This document shows positions 10,169 to 20,664 of a DNA stretch of 64,000 nt, one piece after another. Position 1 is the first letter of the stretch. Every line of letters begins with the position of its first letter. Origin of the DNA: Megascapheus bottae (taxonomy: Eukaryota; Chordata; Mammalia; Rodentia; Geomyidae); contig JANJXV010000004.1 of NCBI GenBank assembly GCA_024803745.1, forward strand, positions 49,981,858 to 50,045,857, in the 5' to 3' direction. Below the pieces are notes generated by a model. It searched no databases, was not told the origin of the DNA, and saw nothing but the letters and a program-made list of their open reading frames with translations. A program made the translations under genes and the position numbers.

Positions 10169-12689
10169 AAAATTAGCAATCTAATAAAATTAAGAAGAAA
10201 TCAAGCATAAAAGCATTAGAATAAAACCATTGGAATAAAATATATGTAGAAATGCATAACTTTTTCATATACATATACAAACAGTGCTGAGACATCTTAA
10301 CTATGCACATGGAAATACATATAGACTGCTGATTACATTTCCATCCTCCATGTATACTTCAATTGTTTAAACCCATGCTCACTTAGATGTGGACTCATTC
10401 TCCTCCCCTGTGATGCTCAGGTAGACACTTCTATCTCTTATCTTGGTCTAGCATCTCATACTGCTCCAGGATTCTATTACAATAAAAACCTCTGCCTTCC
10501 TGAGTCCATACTGACCAGAGAATGAATCATCTATTTATGAAGAAATGAAGAGCCAATGAAACCTGAGAATAAGAGAAAGTTTTCCTTTAAAATTTGATTT
10601 TTTCTTTGGGACCATAAGTATACCATTATCCATCAGAATTAAACAATCCTTCATTCCATAATATTAATAACAAAATGGAATGTTTAGTATCGAACCTCAC
10701 ACTTACTGCACAGTGAGGAATACAATAGTGCTTATTTAATTGTCTTTGATGACCTTGAAGCATTTTATGTTGGGAAGGTGGTTATTCTTTATGTGTTAAG
10801 ACAGGACATAAAGCCTCAGTAAAAGATCTTGAGAAAAAAAGAGAGAAATAGTAATATTATTCTTTCAGGAAACTCTTGCTCAAAGATCAGAAAGTCATTT
10901 AGCCAGATGTTTGATAAATATTGTCAGGTAAAAGTTTATTTTACATGTTCTCAACAAGTTTAAGGCTCATGCAGTAGGAACAAATCCATTTAAACACTCA
11001 TGGTTGACCTTGAAATTCCTGAAACTTGGAGAAAGAGTATCATTTCCACAGTACCTGTCACATGCCGATTCTGAAAATGTTGGTTTCCATGGTGTCCACA
11101 TTTTGTTCTTGAAACCATTTTCTCTGAAGTATATTAAGTCAGGGATTTGATGCCATACAGTGAAAGAGAGCCACATTTCAGTTTGCATGACACACACATG
11201 TCCAACTCACTTTGGAATGAAGAATACCCTTCAATGCCAAAAAAAAAAAATTGAATCAATTACTTGAGACTATCAGTAGGTTGCAAAGAAATGACAAACT
11301 GTTGCTACCAAGTTTCCATCCTCTTGACAACTGCAAAAATGTTCATGGTTAAAAAAAGTCTAACTTATAAAAATACCTTTATAGTGTTGTAGCTTTAAAA
11401 AAATATATTTAACTCTGTGAAACTTTCAGGCACCTGCGTTTTTTATTCATTAAGTTTCAGGATGAGTCAATAATAAAAGCAATAACATGATGCTGAATAA
11501 ATGAATTCAATTTATTAAGTCAGCCACAGTTGAGAAACCTACATACTCCTTATTCACAAATATGTCCAGTCTATATTAAAAAAATCTTATTCTTGGAGCT
11601 TATCCTTACTTTTACTTTATAACATGGTTTGTATAAATATAAAATAGCAGCCAAGTACACTTATATAAATCAGACAGACCTCATAGGTTTTCACCATATG
11701 CAGTGAGAAAGAAACAGGTTTACCATTTTATTCTGGCAAAGAGTTCCTATTCAAACACTTTGAGAGGAAGCAAGCAATATTAAAGACACTGACAAGCTAC
11801 ACTAATATTTGAGTCATTAAATTAGTATTTTTTTCTTGAGGTTCATAATTTAAAGGAGTTGACACCTGATTAGGTGGCATTAAAAATGAGCTTTTAGCTG
11901 CTAATAAGCTTCCCCTTGGTTACACAGCCTGTTGTTTTCCTGAGGCAAAGAGAAGAGGCTGTATGAGCCACTGTTTGCAATTCATGAATCAGATGACAAA
12001 TGGGGAGAGGGTGTGGATGTTGATGAAGAAGGTTTGATTAGCAATTGGCAGCATGAAAACTTCTGAATTATTTTGCAAATTTAGAGAAAGGTTACACATG
12101 CAGTTGGTGAGCAGAATTATAGACACAGAAATAGAACGCTCTGAAGAAGCAGACATTTTGTTTTTCTGCATGTGATTTGGGTATTTTAGCATCTCTTTAT
12201 CTTTAATCAAAACTGAGGGTAGAATCTTGATATGAAGCAAGTGGAATTTACTTGCATGGGGTTTGGCCATGTAGTAAATGTCAGTAGCATTTCCCCAGGA
12301 CACACCAGTCTGGGATAGCAGAATGATGACAGCAAGTAGCAGAATGTAAATGATAAGCGCAAAGCTTCTCCAGAAGGCAGAGCACATGAGGTCACATTTA
12401 TGTTAATCCTCTAAATCTCTACTCTCTAGCTTCCACCAGTTTGACCTCCAGGCTATTCCACACATAACTCCTTCTTAAATATTTGCAACACCCCAAATAT
12501 TGTGACCATTTGGGGATTTCTTAGCAATATGTAATTAACAATTCTTCTAGAATTGGATCAAAGGAGAAAAGACTGGAAGCAGTGAGCTTTCATTTCTGTG
12601 TTACGAAGGATCATTGACTCAAGTTCTTCTCATTGCTCATAAAAGCCATTGTTTTAGGACTGCCTTCTAACATTTCCTTGCTTCAGCTA
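10169..12689. other. Unique sequence, no gene supported
   Basis: 2.5 kb without a recognisable repeat. It holds a 132-codon minus-strand frame (11989-12387) whose product starts with a hydrophobic stretch (LIIYILLLAVIILL). I do not recognise it; an overlapping frame of 62 codons runs through the same bases. Confidence 0.45.
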
Positions 12690-12965
12690 TTCCATAGCAA
12701 AGAAACACAGATGAAGGTGTTAAAAATAATGAAAATTTATTCTGGAAGTGTTTGGGAAGTTCAATGTCTGAAATCAAGTGAAGCATGAGTCCCAGCTCTC
12801 TCCAACAGAGATACCTTTGTCTCCTGATTTCAGGTTTCAGTGTGGCTAGTAATCCTAATGTTCCTTGAGTTGGAGCTATATGGGTTGACATAATGTCTCT
12901 GATGTTACATGGCATATGTGTTCCCATATGTGTGTATATCCTTCTTTGTGTGAATATCTTGCTCA
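12690..12965. repeat. Possible ancient interspersed repeat, family unassigned
   Basis: The order AATTTATTCTGGAAG, TCTGAAATCAAG, CCTTGAGTTGGAGC and TACATGGCATATGTG recalls a common ancient mammalian repeat that reads like a diverged LTR. I cannot name the family from memory with confidence. Confidence 0.3.
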
Positions 12966-14052
12966 TTGTTCACGGTATCACCATCATTATGCTCTAATGT
13001 GACTGCAGAGGAAAAGAACTTGTTTCCAAGCAACACCACCTAGATTACGGCTAGACCTGACTTTGTAGCAGGAATTACTCACTTCAATACATAGGGTCTT
13101 CCCCTTGCTCCATTACCTTAACAAAATTATCATGACTGGGGAAGATATCAGTTCCTCAGCATAATTACATACAGAATCATATAAGGAACTTTTTGCTTTC
13201 TCACATTCAGGATAATGAGGAGTGGTTGCAACTTTCAATGGTTCATTCACATGGAGTAGAAACTGATTCCATGACTGGCAGACACTAAATGCCATTCCCT
13301 TCTTGTCCCGTAAAGACCAGCCTTCACACCAAAGATGAGCAAAGCCAGTGGTGTTTGGAAAAGCAGACATTGTTAACAGAGGAAGAGCATGACCATGATA
13401 GATGACAATGAAAGGACTTCCTGCCATGCACAGATTTCATTACACGTATCAGAGAGTCAGGTCTATGGTTATTTTATTACCATAAACAAATCAGAACAAT
13501 GAAAAACAAAGAAATATGGAAGTACTACCTGTCACTTTTTATGGAACGTAAACTAGCCAGTCTAAGGTGGTAATATTTATGTCTTCCTGTATCTACAGAC
13601 ATGCATTAGAAGCATAGTACTATGCCTCTGTCATGTTCAAATTCACATACCAAGTCTCCAGTAGCAATACACTATAATATTGTTGGAGATAAATCTTCCA
13701 TAAACGCAATTAAAGTAATATGAGTACATATTGGTCACATTTTTATGTGATAGGCATGCTCATTTAGAAGAGTACATATAATAGACTGAAAGCAGTTTAT
13801 CTCTGATTTGAGAATGATCAAACCATCAGATTTTAATGTGTTGATCTTTTACCAAAAGACTGCTTATTAACATGTATTAGTGATGCAGTGGAACGGTTCA
13901 TTGTGACACGCACACATACCTATATTACCCAGATTAATCTCACCTGCACTTTCTCCTTCATTCTTTCACCTTACCCTTAAACAGATCTCTATTCTATTTT
14001 TCACACATGTGTAAATAATACATCAACCATATTTACCTTCTCCTGTGCCTGC
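12966..14052. other. Unique sequence, no gene supported
   Basis: Contains a 104-codon minus-strand frame (13113-13427) with no motif I know. No repeat recognised. Confidence 0.45.
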
Positions 14053-14117
14053 TCTTCCAATGTATGCACAAACTCTCCCTCCGCCCCTCTCTCTCTCCTC
14101 TCTCCCTCCCTCCCTTT
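14053..14117. repeat. CT-rich low-complexity tract
   Basis: Pyrimidine-rich CTCTCCCTCC-type repeats on the plus strand. Confidence 0.85.
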
Positions 14118-14984
14118 CTAATATGCCTTCGGACAATAACATGGTCTTAGTGTTTCTCTTATGCTCCTCAGTTAAGCTTAAGTCCCCATCTTTTTAGTTT
14201 AATGAATTCTCATGTCTGAATTAAGCAATGGACTTTCCCTTAGGGATACTCAGTGAGGCCCATGCTTTCTGGTTGTTTAGTGTGACAAGACTCCATGTAC
14301 TAGATTATGTACTTGGTAAGTGAATGAGCTGTTGATTTTGTATATCTACTCCTTCTGTTATCTTTTAATATACACGTTAATTCCTCTCTGTCTTCATGTC
14401 ATGTATTAAATGCAGATAAGCCGAGCTCATAGACTTGCCAGATCTATTTGAGTTAATATTGTTGAGCATATATGAAGTGTTCAGTAAGTGGGAAGGTATA
14501 TATATATATCATATATATATACTGGCAGAAATAAATGTCATCATTATGTTAAGGTTGTGTTTCACTGTAGTGTGGAAACAATGTATTGTAAGGAAAAAAT
14601 GACCACTTCTCTGCTCCTTTTCTCATTTTAAATTCCAAGACACCACTGCACATTCTCTAAGTCTTTATGATCGTATCTATCATTATCTTCTTAAGTGCAT
14701 CTCCATTATCTTCTCAATTCCCTACCTCTCTCTGCATCAATATGTCTCTCGTCATTCCCTCTCATCTTTCTCTTTATTTTTATCCTTCTTCTTTTCCATC
14801 TCCATGTCTGTCTCCATCTTTACCCCCTTTTCCCCATTTGTTTTCAGTTAGCTGAAATCTAACTCTTGTCACCTAGTCAGGGATGGGGGTGAGGGAGGGG
14901 AGGATATGTACTGTAGCTGAGTTCCTTAATATTTCCATTGTCTAAACAAGGAATACTTTGATATATTTAACTTTCAGAGAGAAA
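14118..14984. other. Unique sequence with short AT microsatellite
   Basis: A (TA)n patch lies at 14498-14520 and a CT-rich patch around 14690-14840. No gene. Confidence 0.5.
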
Positions 14985-15700
14985 GGACATATATGTATAT
15001 ATACATGCATGCATAATACATTTATGTAGCATGTTTTTGACAAGTATTAAACTCTAGTAGGCAAAACAAAGTTACAACTCATTTAGTTTCAACTCATTCT
15101 TCTTTGGTAAGGTTATCACATTTGTTCACTCAGATTTCCCCCAAGTTTCACAAAAATAAAAAATGTAGTACAGCATTTTCAGAGATCTAAAAGCAACAGT
15201 AGGGTAATCAAAGGTAATTAGAGGAGTGTTAATTTAGTGGACTGAATAAAAATATCGCTACCACTACCTGTTGTAAATGCATTGACAAATACTTTAAACC
15301 ACGTACTTGAAATTGTTTGGTTTAGCAACAGGCTTGGAATCATTGTGTCCTAAAAGATTATTCCCAACATACATAACTTTTATCTGGAAAATATTGGTTC
15401 TACTAAGTTACCAACAGCACCACCAATAATAAATCTTTATTACCATCATGCATAATTCAAAGAGCAAGCAAGAACAAGATATTGACTAATTGACTAAGCA
15501 ATCTCAGTCCTTTCTTTCAAAGTGACCATTCAAATTATTATTATTTTCTGTAGGGTAGGTATACAAACTGTGGTCAGTGGTATCACATAAATGATAACCT
15601 GTCCATTGGAAAACTGTGTTCTGAAAAAATGAATTTACAAGTGATTTATAGAATAGAGACTTTCAATTCTGTCAGAGAATACTTTGAAGAGAGTCCTCAT
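14985..15700 (+). repeat. Paralogous segment, copy A
   Basis: About 0.7 kb that aligns base for base with 22810-23570 in the same orientation. Examples are the shared stretches CATACATAACTTTTATCTGG, GCAAGAACAAGATATTGACT and GTGATTTATAGAATAGA/CATGATTTATGGAATAGA. By eye the central part is roughly 90% identical. Copy A has about 50 bases near 15190-15242 that copy B lacks. It ends where a truncated SINE begins (15701). Confidence 0.85.
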
Positions 15701-15827
15701 TCCAACTAACCAACAGAAAACCAGAAGTGGTAGTACATTAGCCTTGAGCTGAAGAGCTCAGGAACAGCACCCAGGCCCGGAGTTCAAGCCCCATGAACAA
15801 CAACAACAACAACAATAACAACAAAAA
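15701..15827 (+). repeat. 5'-truncated B1-type SINE right half with (CAA)n tail
   Basis: Runs from CCAACTAACCAACAG through ACCAGAAGTGGTAG, GAGCTGAAGAGCTCAGG and GGAGTTCAAGCCCC, then a (CAA)n tail at 15797-15826. It lies exactly where homology between the paralogous copies stops. Confidence 0.8.
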
Positions 15828-16009
15828 AGACATATTTCTGTCATCATTAAGATCTCTGCGAGGTTATATCGACTATAAAAAATATTTTCAAATACAGTGA
15901 GAATCAAAAGAAACATGAATTCTGTCATTATGATATATATGTATGTGTGTCTATATGTCTATATATGTTATCTATCTATATGTATATCTATCTATCTGTA
16001 ATATAGTAT
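15828..16009. repeat. TATC/TATG-rich microsatellite and flank
   Basis: Compound TATG/TATC repeats occupy 15931-16005; the preceding 100 bases are unique. Confidence 0.8.
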
Positions 16010-16247
16010 GGTTCCCTTCAAAATGGAAACGGAAGGACAAAGGATGAACAAATGCATCAGTGGTACTCACTAGGCACTATGTGGAAAATGAATGGTACAA
16101 CTTGTGTGTGGGAATGGCAGGGAAAAACTTGGAGAGAGTGAAGGAAGAAGGGGTGAGATTGTCTCAAAAGAAATGTACTCATTACCTGACATATGTATCT
16201 GTAATCCCTTCATAAAAAGAATAAAAAGGTTTTAAAAAAAACTGCTG
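16010..16247 (+). mobile_element. Old L1-related 3' terminus
   Basis: GATTGTCTCAAAAGAAATGT, ACTCATTACCTGACATATG and TCTGTAATCCC lead to an A-rich end. This is the best-preserved of the five copies of this old 3' end in the window. The upstream part (16010-16120) looks like diverged 3'UTR. Confidence 0.55.
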
Positions 16248-17105
16248 TAAGTATAAGGAATCCTTTTTTAAAAAAACTATTAATATAGCCAAGTTCCTAA
16301 TATATTAAATCTATGCATTTTATGTAAATGCTATTAATTTTAGGTTAAAAGTCAGTTATAGTGTCAGATATCGTTGGTTTGAAAAGTGTCCTTGATTTAA
16401 AATGGAAGTATAAGCTCTTGAAACAAAGAAAGAAATGAGTTGCCTATTTAGCATATTTATCGCGTGTCTCATCATCTCCTCATCAAGAGAGCTCTTGGAG
16501 AACTTCTGCCTCTCCCATGCTCATTCATGCAGAATGGAGCTCACCATGAATTGTCATTTGCAAGGTGCTTGTTTAAGTTACCTGGTTCTGAATTATGAGA
16601 GCAAATCCATCACTTAAGTGTTATTGCTCTTTCTGCCTGTCTCTTCACTTCTATTCTCAGCCCCTGCTAAAGTACTTCAGTGGGTATAATGAAGTGAATC
16701 CAAATTGCTAGTTTGAGACTAGCAAGAGACTTGACATGCACACAAAATATTCTTTTAACATTTCACTGAACTAATCATCCTAAAGGATTTATCCTGTCTT
16801 TCATGAGCTCTTACATGGCTTTGATTTTTTTTTGCTCAATACGTATCTTAGTGGATCTGCTAAAGGACATTTTAAAATGTCAGACTGAATCTTCAGTGAA
16901 ATTACCACAAAGCAAATTATTGTTCATTTATTTAGCTGATAATTATAAACACAGAGAGTACAATGATGTTTTCACAATTCTTTCACATTTGTTCATATAT
17001 AGCCAACATGTATATATACATACATATATGTGTATACAAATACATATTTACATATAAATGTATATGCATACATATATCTATAAATGCACATATCAACAGA
17101 TATTT
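16248..17105. other. Unique sequence, AT/CA-rich at right end
   Basis: No gene. A TACA/TATA-rich low-complexity tract at 17005-17090 borders the L1 that follows. Confidence 0.5.
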
Positions 17106-17584
17106 CTTTTTTCATATATTTTATTGTAATTAATAGAAGGGTTACATTATATTCACCAGAGAGAAGGTGCATTACTTCACATACATTGATAACCTTTCTC
17201 ATGTCTTGGTCCCCAGGTCCCTCCCCCGACTCCCTCCCCTTAGCTTTTTTCCCCCCTTCCCTATCTGATTTCAAATAACTAAATACGCATATATACAATA
17301 TATCAGATAACAAGGTGAAATACTGTAACAATATAAGAGAAGCAAGGAAAAGTAAAAGAGAAGACAGATAATATAGTACATTACACATGACTATCAGTCA
17401 TTATATGGCTTTTGTTTCTATAGCTTTTCATTTAGCATCATACTATATGAGCTTATGTGTCTCGGTTTTTCTGTTGTAAATGTCTGCTGGGAGATCCAGC
17501 CCAAGGTTTCTACTGATTATGACAAATGAGGGAAACCATTGAGTCTATGTTCCTTTGAGTCCAGCTTATTTCACTTAATATGAT
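17106..17584 (-). mobile_element. 3' end segment of the composite L1
   Basis: Antisense 3'UTR of the younger type: the poly(A) complement at left, the C-rich complement of the G-tract near 17216-17260, then the complement of the ORF2 end (the SEVSQTQRN-coding region) near 17545-17584. It joins endonuclease-coding sequence directly at 17584/17585. Confidence 0.85.
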
Positions 17585-17881
17585 TAGTAAGTAATAACCT
17601 TCTTGTCTTTTCTTACCAATTTTTGTTTGAAGTATATTTTATCTGATTTAAGGATGGCAGCTCCAGCCTGTTATAAAGGGGCCTTTAGCTTGACAAATTT
17701 TATTCCAACCTTTCACTTTCAGAAAATATTTCCTTTTAGGGGGCGAGATGTTTCTCTTGAAGATAGCAGAACAATGGATCTTGCTTTTTGATTCAACTAG
17801 ACCGTCTATGCTCTTTAATTGGAGAGATAGGTCATTGATATTGAGAGTTAGGATTGAAAAATATTTACTAGTTCCTGCCAT
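17585..17881 (-). pseudogene. L1 ORF2p N-terminus, endonuclease domain fragment
   Basis: The frame starting at 17881 reads MAGTSKYFSILTLNINDL, the typical opening of L1 ORF2p. The LNIN segment holds the Asn of the APE-like endonuclease active site. KVKGWNKICQAKG follows (about residues 56-68), and a frame-shifted DKIYFKQKLVRKDKK is readable up to the break. The expected QETH motif, with the catalytic Glu, reads FKRN instead. The remaining ~1,100 residues, including all of reverse transcriptase, are absent. It starts 49 bases after the ORF1 stop, the usual bicistronic layout. Confidence 0.85.
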
Positions 17882-17930
17882 TTTTTAAAATCTTTCATTA
17901 GGGCCTGTGGCTTGACAGTTCTTGCGGTAC

Positions 17931-18838
17931 TTAACTGGGATGATTTTTAGGTGCCATTTCTTTGTCAGTATCATATTTGTGTTGGTTTTCAATGTGTGGA
18001 ACATTTTTGAGAATATTCTGTAATGCTGGTTTGGTTGCTATGTTATGTTGAAGCTTTTCCTTGGAATGGAAGGTTTTTATTGTTCCCTCAGTTATGAATG
18101 AGAGCTTAGCTGGGAACAGTATTCTTGGCTGGTAGTTATTTGTCTTAAGGGCATGACATACATCCTTCCAGTCTCTTCTTGCTTGCATGGTCTCTGCTGA
18201 GAAATCTGTGGTTATTCTGATTGGTTTTCCTTTGTAGGTGATTGTTGTCTTCCCCTTGGCTGCTTTTAGGATCCCTTCTTTGGTCTCTATTGATCCTGTT
18301 CAGATTATTATGTTGCGGTGGGATGTCCTTTTCTGGTCAAGTCTGTTTGGGGTTCTAAAAGCTTCTTGTATCTGGATGGCCTGCCCTTCTGGATATTTGG
18401 GAAGTTCTCTGAGATGATTCCCTGAAGTATATTTCCAATACCATTGACCTCTTTCTCCTGGCCTTCTTCTATACGAATTAGCCTTAAATTAGGCTTCCTA
18501 ATTGCATCTTGAAGTGTTCTCTCATATTTCCTAGATTTGGTTTGACTCATTTTCTGTTCATTCTCTATAGCAGCTAGGTTATCTTCAACCCCGGAGATAT
18601 TTCTTCTGCACTGTCTAACCTACTATCAATACTTTCAAGTTTATTCTTCATCTCCCTTTCTTGCAATTGCTCATTTTTGATGCCTTTCATCTCCTGTTGT
18701 AGATCATGTATGGACTTCTTTAACTCCTTGATTTCCATTTGAGTGGTTAGCTCAGCAGCCTTACTTTCATTGGACATTTGTTGGAGTTCGGTCAGCTTTT
18801 TGTTTGTGTATTCTAAGAATTCATCCATTTTTCTTTTT
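17931..18838 (-). pseudogene. L1 ORF1p, coiled coil, RRM and C-terminal domain (broken)
   Basis: ORF1p is the trimeric RNA-binding chaperone of the L1 particle. From the minus strand: a heptad-rich stretch at 18828-18580 (MDEFLEYTNKKLTELQQ onward, rich in Leu, Glu and Lys), then the RRM-like region (RKPNLRLIRIEE, GIISENFPN) at 18550-18308, then the C-terminal domain (MQARRDWKDV, YQPRILFPAKLSF, KPALQNIL) at 18188-17931, ending in a stop. These three pieces lie in three different frames, so at least two shifts broke it; one is near the CCCCGG at 18590. The N-terminus lies beyond the inserted L1. Confidence 0.88.
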
Positions 18839-18840
18839 TT

Positions 18841-19278
18841 TAATTAAAGAATTTATTAACATTGATTTTTACATCATATTTCCAAATGACATGTTTAACA
18901 AACCAGTATTCATGAAGAGTATGTCTATATACAATAACAGGCTCTTAATTTTTAGAACATAATCAAAATTAGGCTAAGAGTTTGTATATCATAAATATGT
19001 ATTAATCAGTATCATAAAACATTATGTCTAAAGTTATAAATTTTATGTCTATGTAGTTGTGTTTACATTTCCTGTACTATATCCATATCATTGGGTATGC
19101 AAATATTGAGTCCTCGCTCTTGCACTGTTTGGATCTAATAGCTACATATTAAGGATACCATGCGCCTTTTTTCTCTTTGGTCTTGACTTGTCTCACTCAA
19201 TATGATTTGCTCTAGATTCATCCACTTCCCTGCAAATACCATTATTTTATCTTGTCTGTTGGCTCTGAAGAATTCCAC

Positions 19279-19338
<60 letters not shown>

Positions 19339-20415
19339 ATTTTCTGTATCCATTCATCTGGATTGTTTCCATGCCTGGCTATTTTGAATAGTGCAGAGAT
19401 AAACATAGCTGAGAAGGTGTCTTTGTCATATCCTGGGTTATGATGTTCAGGGTAGATGCGCAGAAGTGGTATGGCAGAACTGTAGGGAAGGTCTATTTTC
19501 AGTTCTTTAAGAAACCTCTACACTGCTTTCCAGAGTGGCTATACTAGTTTACAATCCCACCAGCAGTGTAGTAGTGTTCCCACCAGCATCTGTCATTGCC
19601 TGAGTTCAAAATCTTGGCCTTTCTTGTTGGGGTAAGGTGATATCTAAAGGTTGCTTTTATTTGCATTTCCTTTATGACCATGGATGATGAACATTTTCTC
19701 ATATGCTTTTATGCCATTTTAATCTCTTCTTTTGGTAAGTTTCTCTTTAGTTCCCATGCCCATTTAGTAAATGGTTTTTGGGCTTGGGGGGGATTTGTTT
19801 CTTAGTTCCCTGTAGATACTGGATATTAAGTATTTTTCTGATGTATCATTGGTAAATACCTTTTCCCAGTTGGTTGGCTGTCTCTCTATTTTTGTGGCTA
19901 TGTTTTTATCTGTGCAGAAACATTTTATTTTTAGGTAGTCAAATTTATCGGGTTTCTCTCCAATCTGTTGTGACCCTGGGATTCTGTACAGGAATCTTTT
20001 CCTTGTGCCTATGAGTTCCAGTGTCTCTCCTAATCTATCATGTAGCAGTTTTCACAGTTTCCAGTCTGACATTGAGGTCTTTGATCCACTTTGAGTTAAT
20101 GTTTGTGCATGGCAAAAGGCTAGGGTCAATTTTTAGTTTTCTGCATGTGGCTGCCCATTTTTTCCAGCATCAATTATTGAATAGACTGTGTTTGTTCCAC
20201 TGTATAGCTTTGGCTCCTTTGTCAAATACAAGTTGCCTATAGATATGTGGTTCTATTTCTGGATCTTCTATTCTGTTTGTTCTGTTCCATTGATCTTCTG
20301 GTCTGTTTTTGTTGTTGTTGTTTTGGTTTGGATTTTTTTTGTTTTGTTTTGTTTTGTTGCCAATACCATGCTGTTTTTCTTATTATGGCTCTATAGTCCA
20401 GTTTGAAGTCTGGTA
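18841..20415 (-). mobile_element. Nested L1 inserted in ORF1 of the composite L1
   Basis: A 5'-truncated L1 of a different, older-looking subfamily. Its poly(A) complement is the T-run at 18832-18841. The 3'UTR complement runs to about 19150 and the ORF2 C-terminal half to 20415, where the minus strand reads [22 protein letters not shown]1 coding resumes on both sides. A candidate target-site duplication is TTTTCTTTTT (about 18830 and 20416), an A/T-rich site typical of L1 endonuclease. It contains a TG/TA microsatellite at 19279-19335. Confidence 0.82.
19279..19335. repeat. (TG)n(TA)n microsatellite
   Basis: Six TG units followed by about 22 TA units within the nested L1. Confidence 0.95.
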
Positions 20416-20664
20416 TTTTCTTTTTAAATCCTTTATTATGGCCTCGTTTATGGCTTCCTCATGTTAATGTTCATCTTCTTTATGGTTTCTTCTCATTTAG
20501 ATATGGCCTCCTCACATATCTTTTTCATTATGTTTTCAAACTTTTCATTAATCATGTTTATCAATTGCATTTGTATAGCATTTAGAGGAGTCTCCTCTAG
20601 TTTTGTCATTGACTGCTCCATTGCCTGTTTATATTGGGTGGGAGATGCTATTCCTTGATTTGCC
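20416..20664 (-). pseudogene. L1 ORF1p N-terminal fragment
   Basis: The minus-strand ATG at 20664 opens MANQGIASPTQYKQAMEQ and continues through INMINEKFENIMKKI. A stop follows EEAISK. After a frame change, EEAINEAIIKDLKRK is readable up to the nested insertion. The next ORF1 residues on the far side are MDEFLEY, so the two pieces rejoin naturally once the insertion is ignored. Lys/Glu-rich helical content suits the ORF1p N-terminal region and the start of the coiled coil. Confidence 0.75.

Noticed and set aside
10967..11197. Less AT-rich stretch considered as an exon
   Set aside because: No splice-site or homology support that I can see; the frame is short and unfamiliar.
13113..13427. 104-codon minus-strand frame
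   Set aside because: No recognisable motif and no evidence of exon structure or retroposed gene features such as a poly(A) tract.
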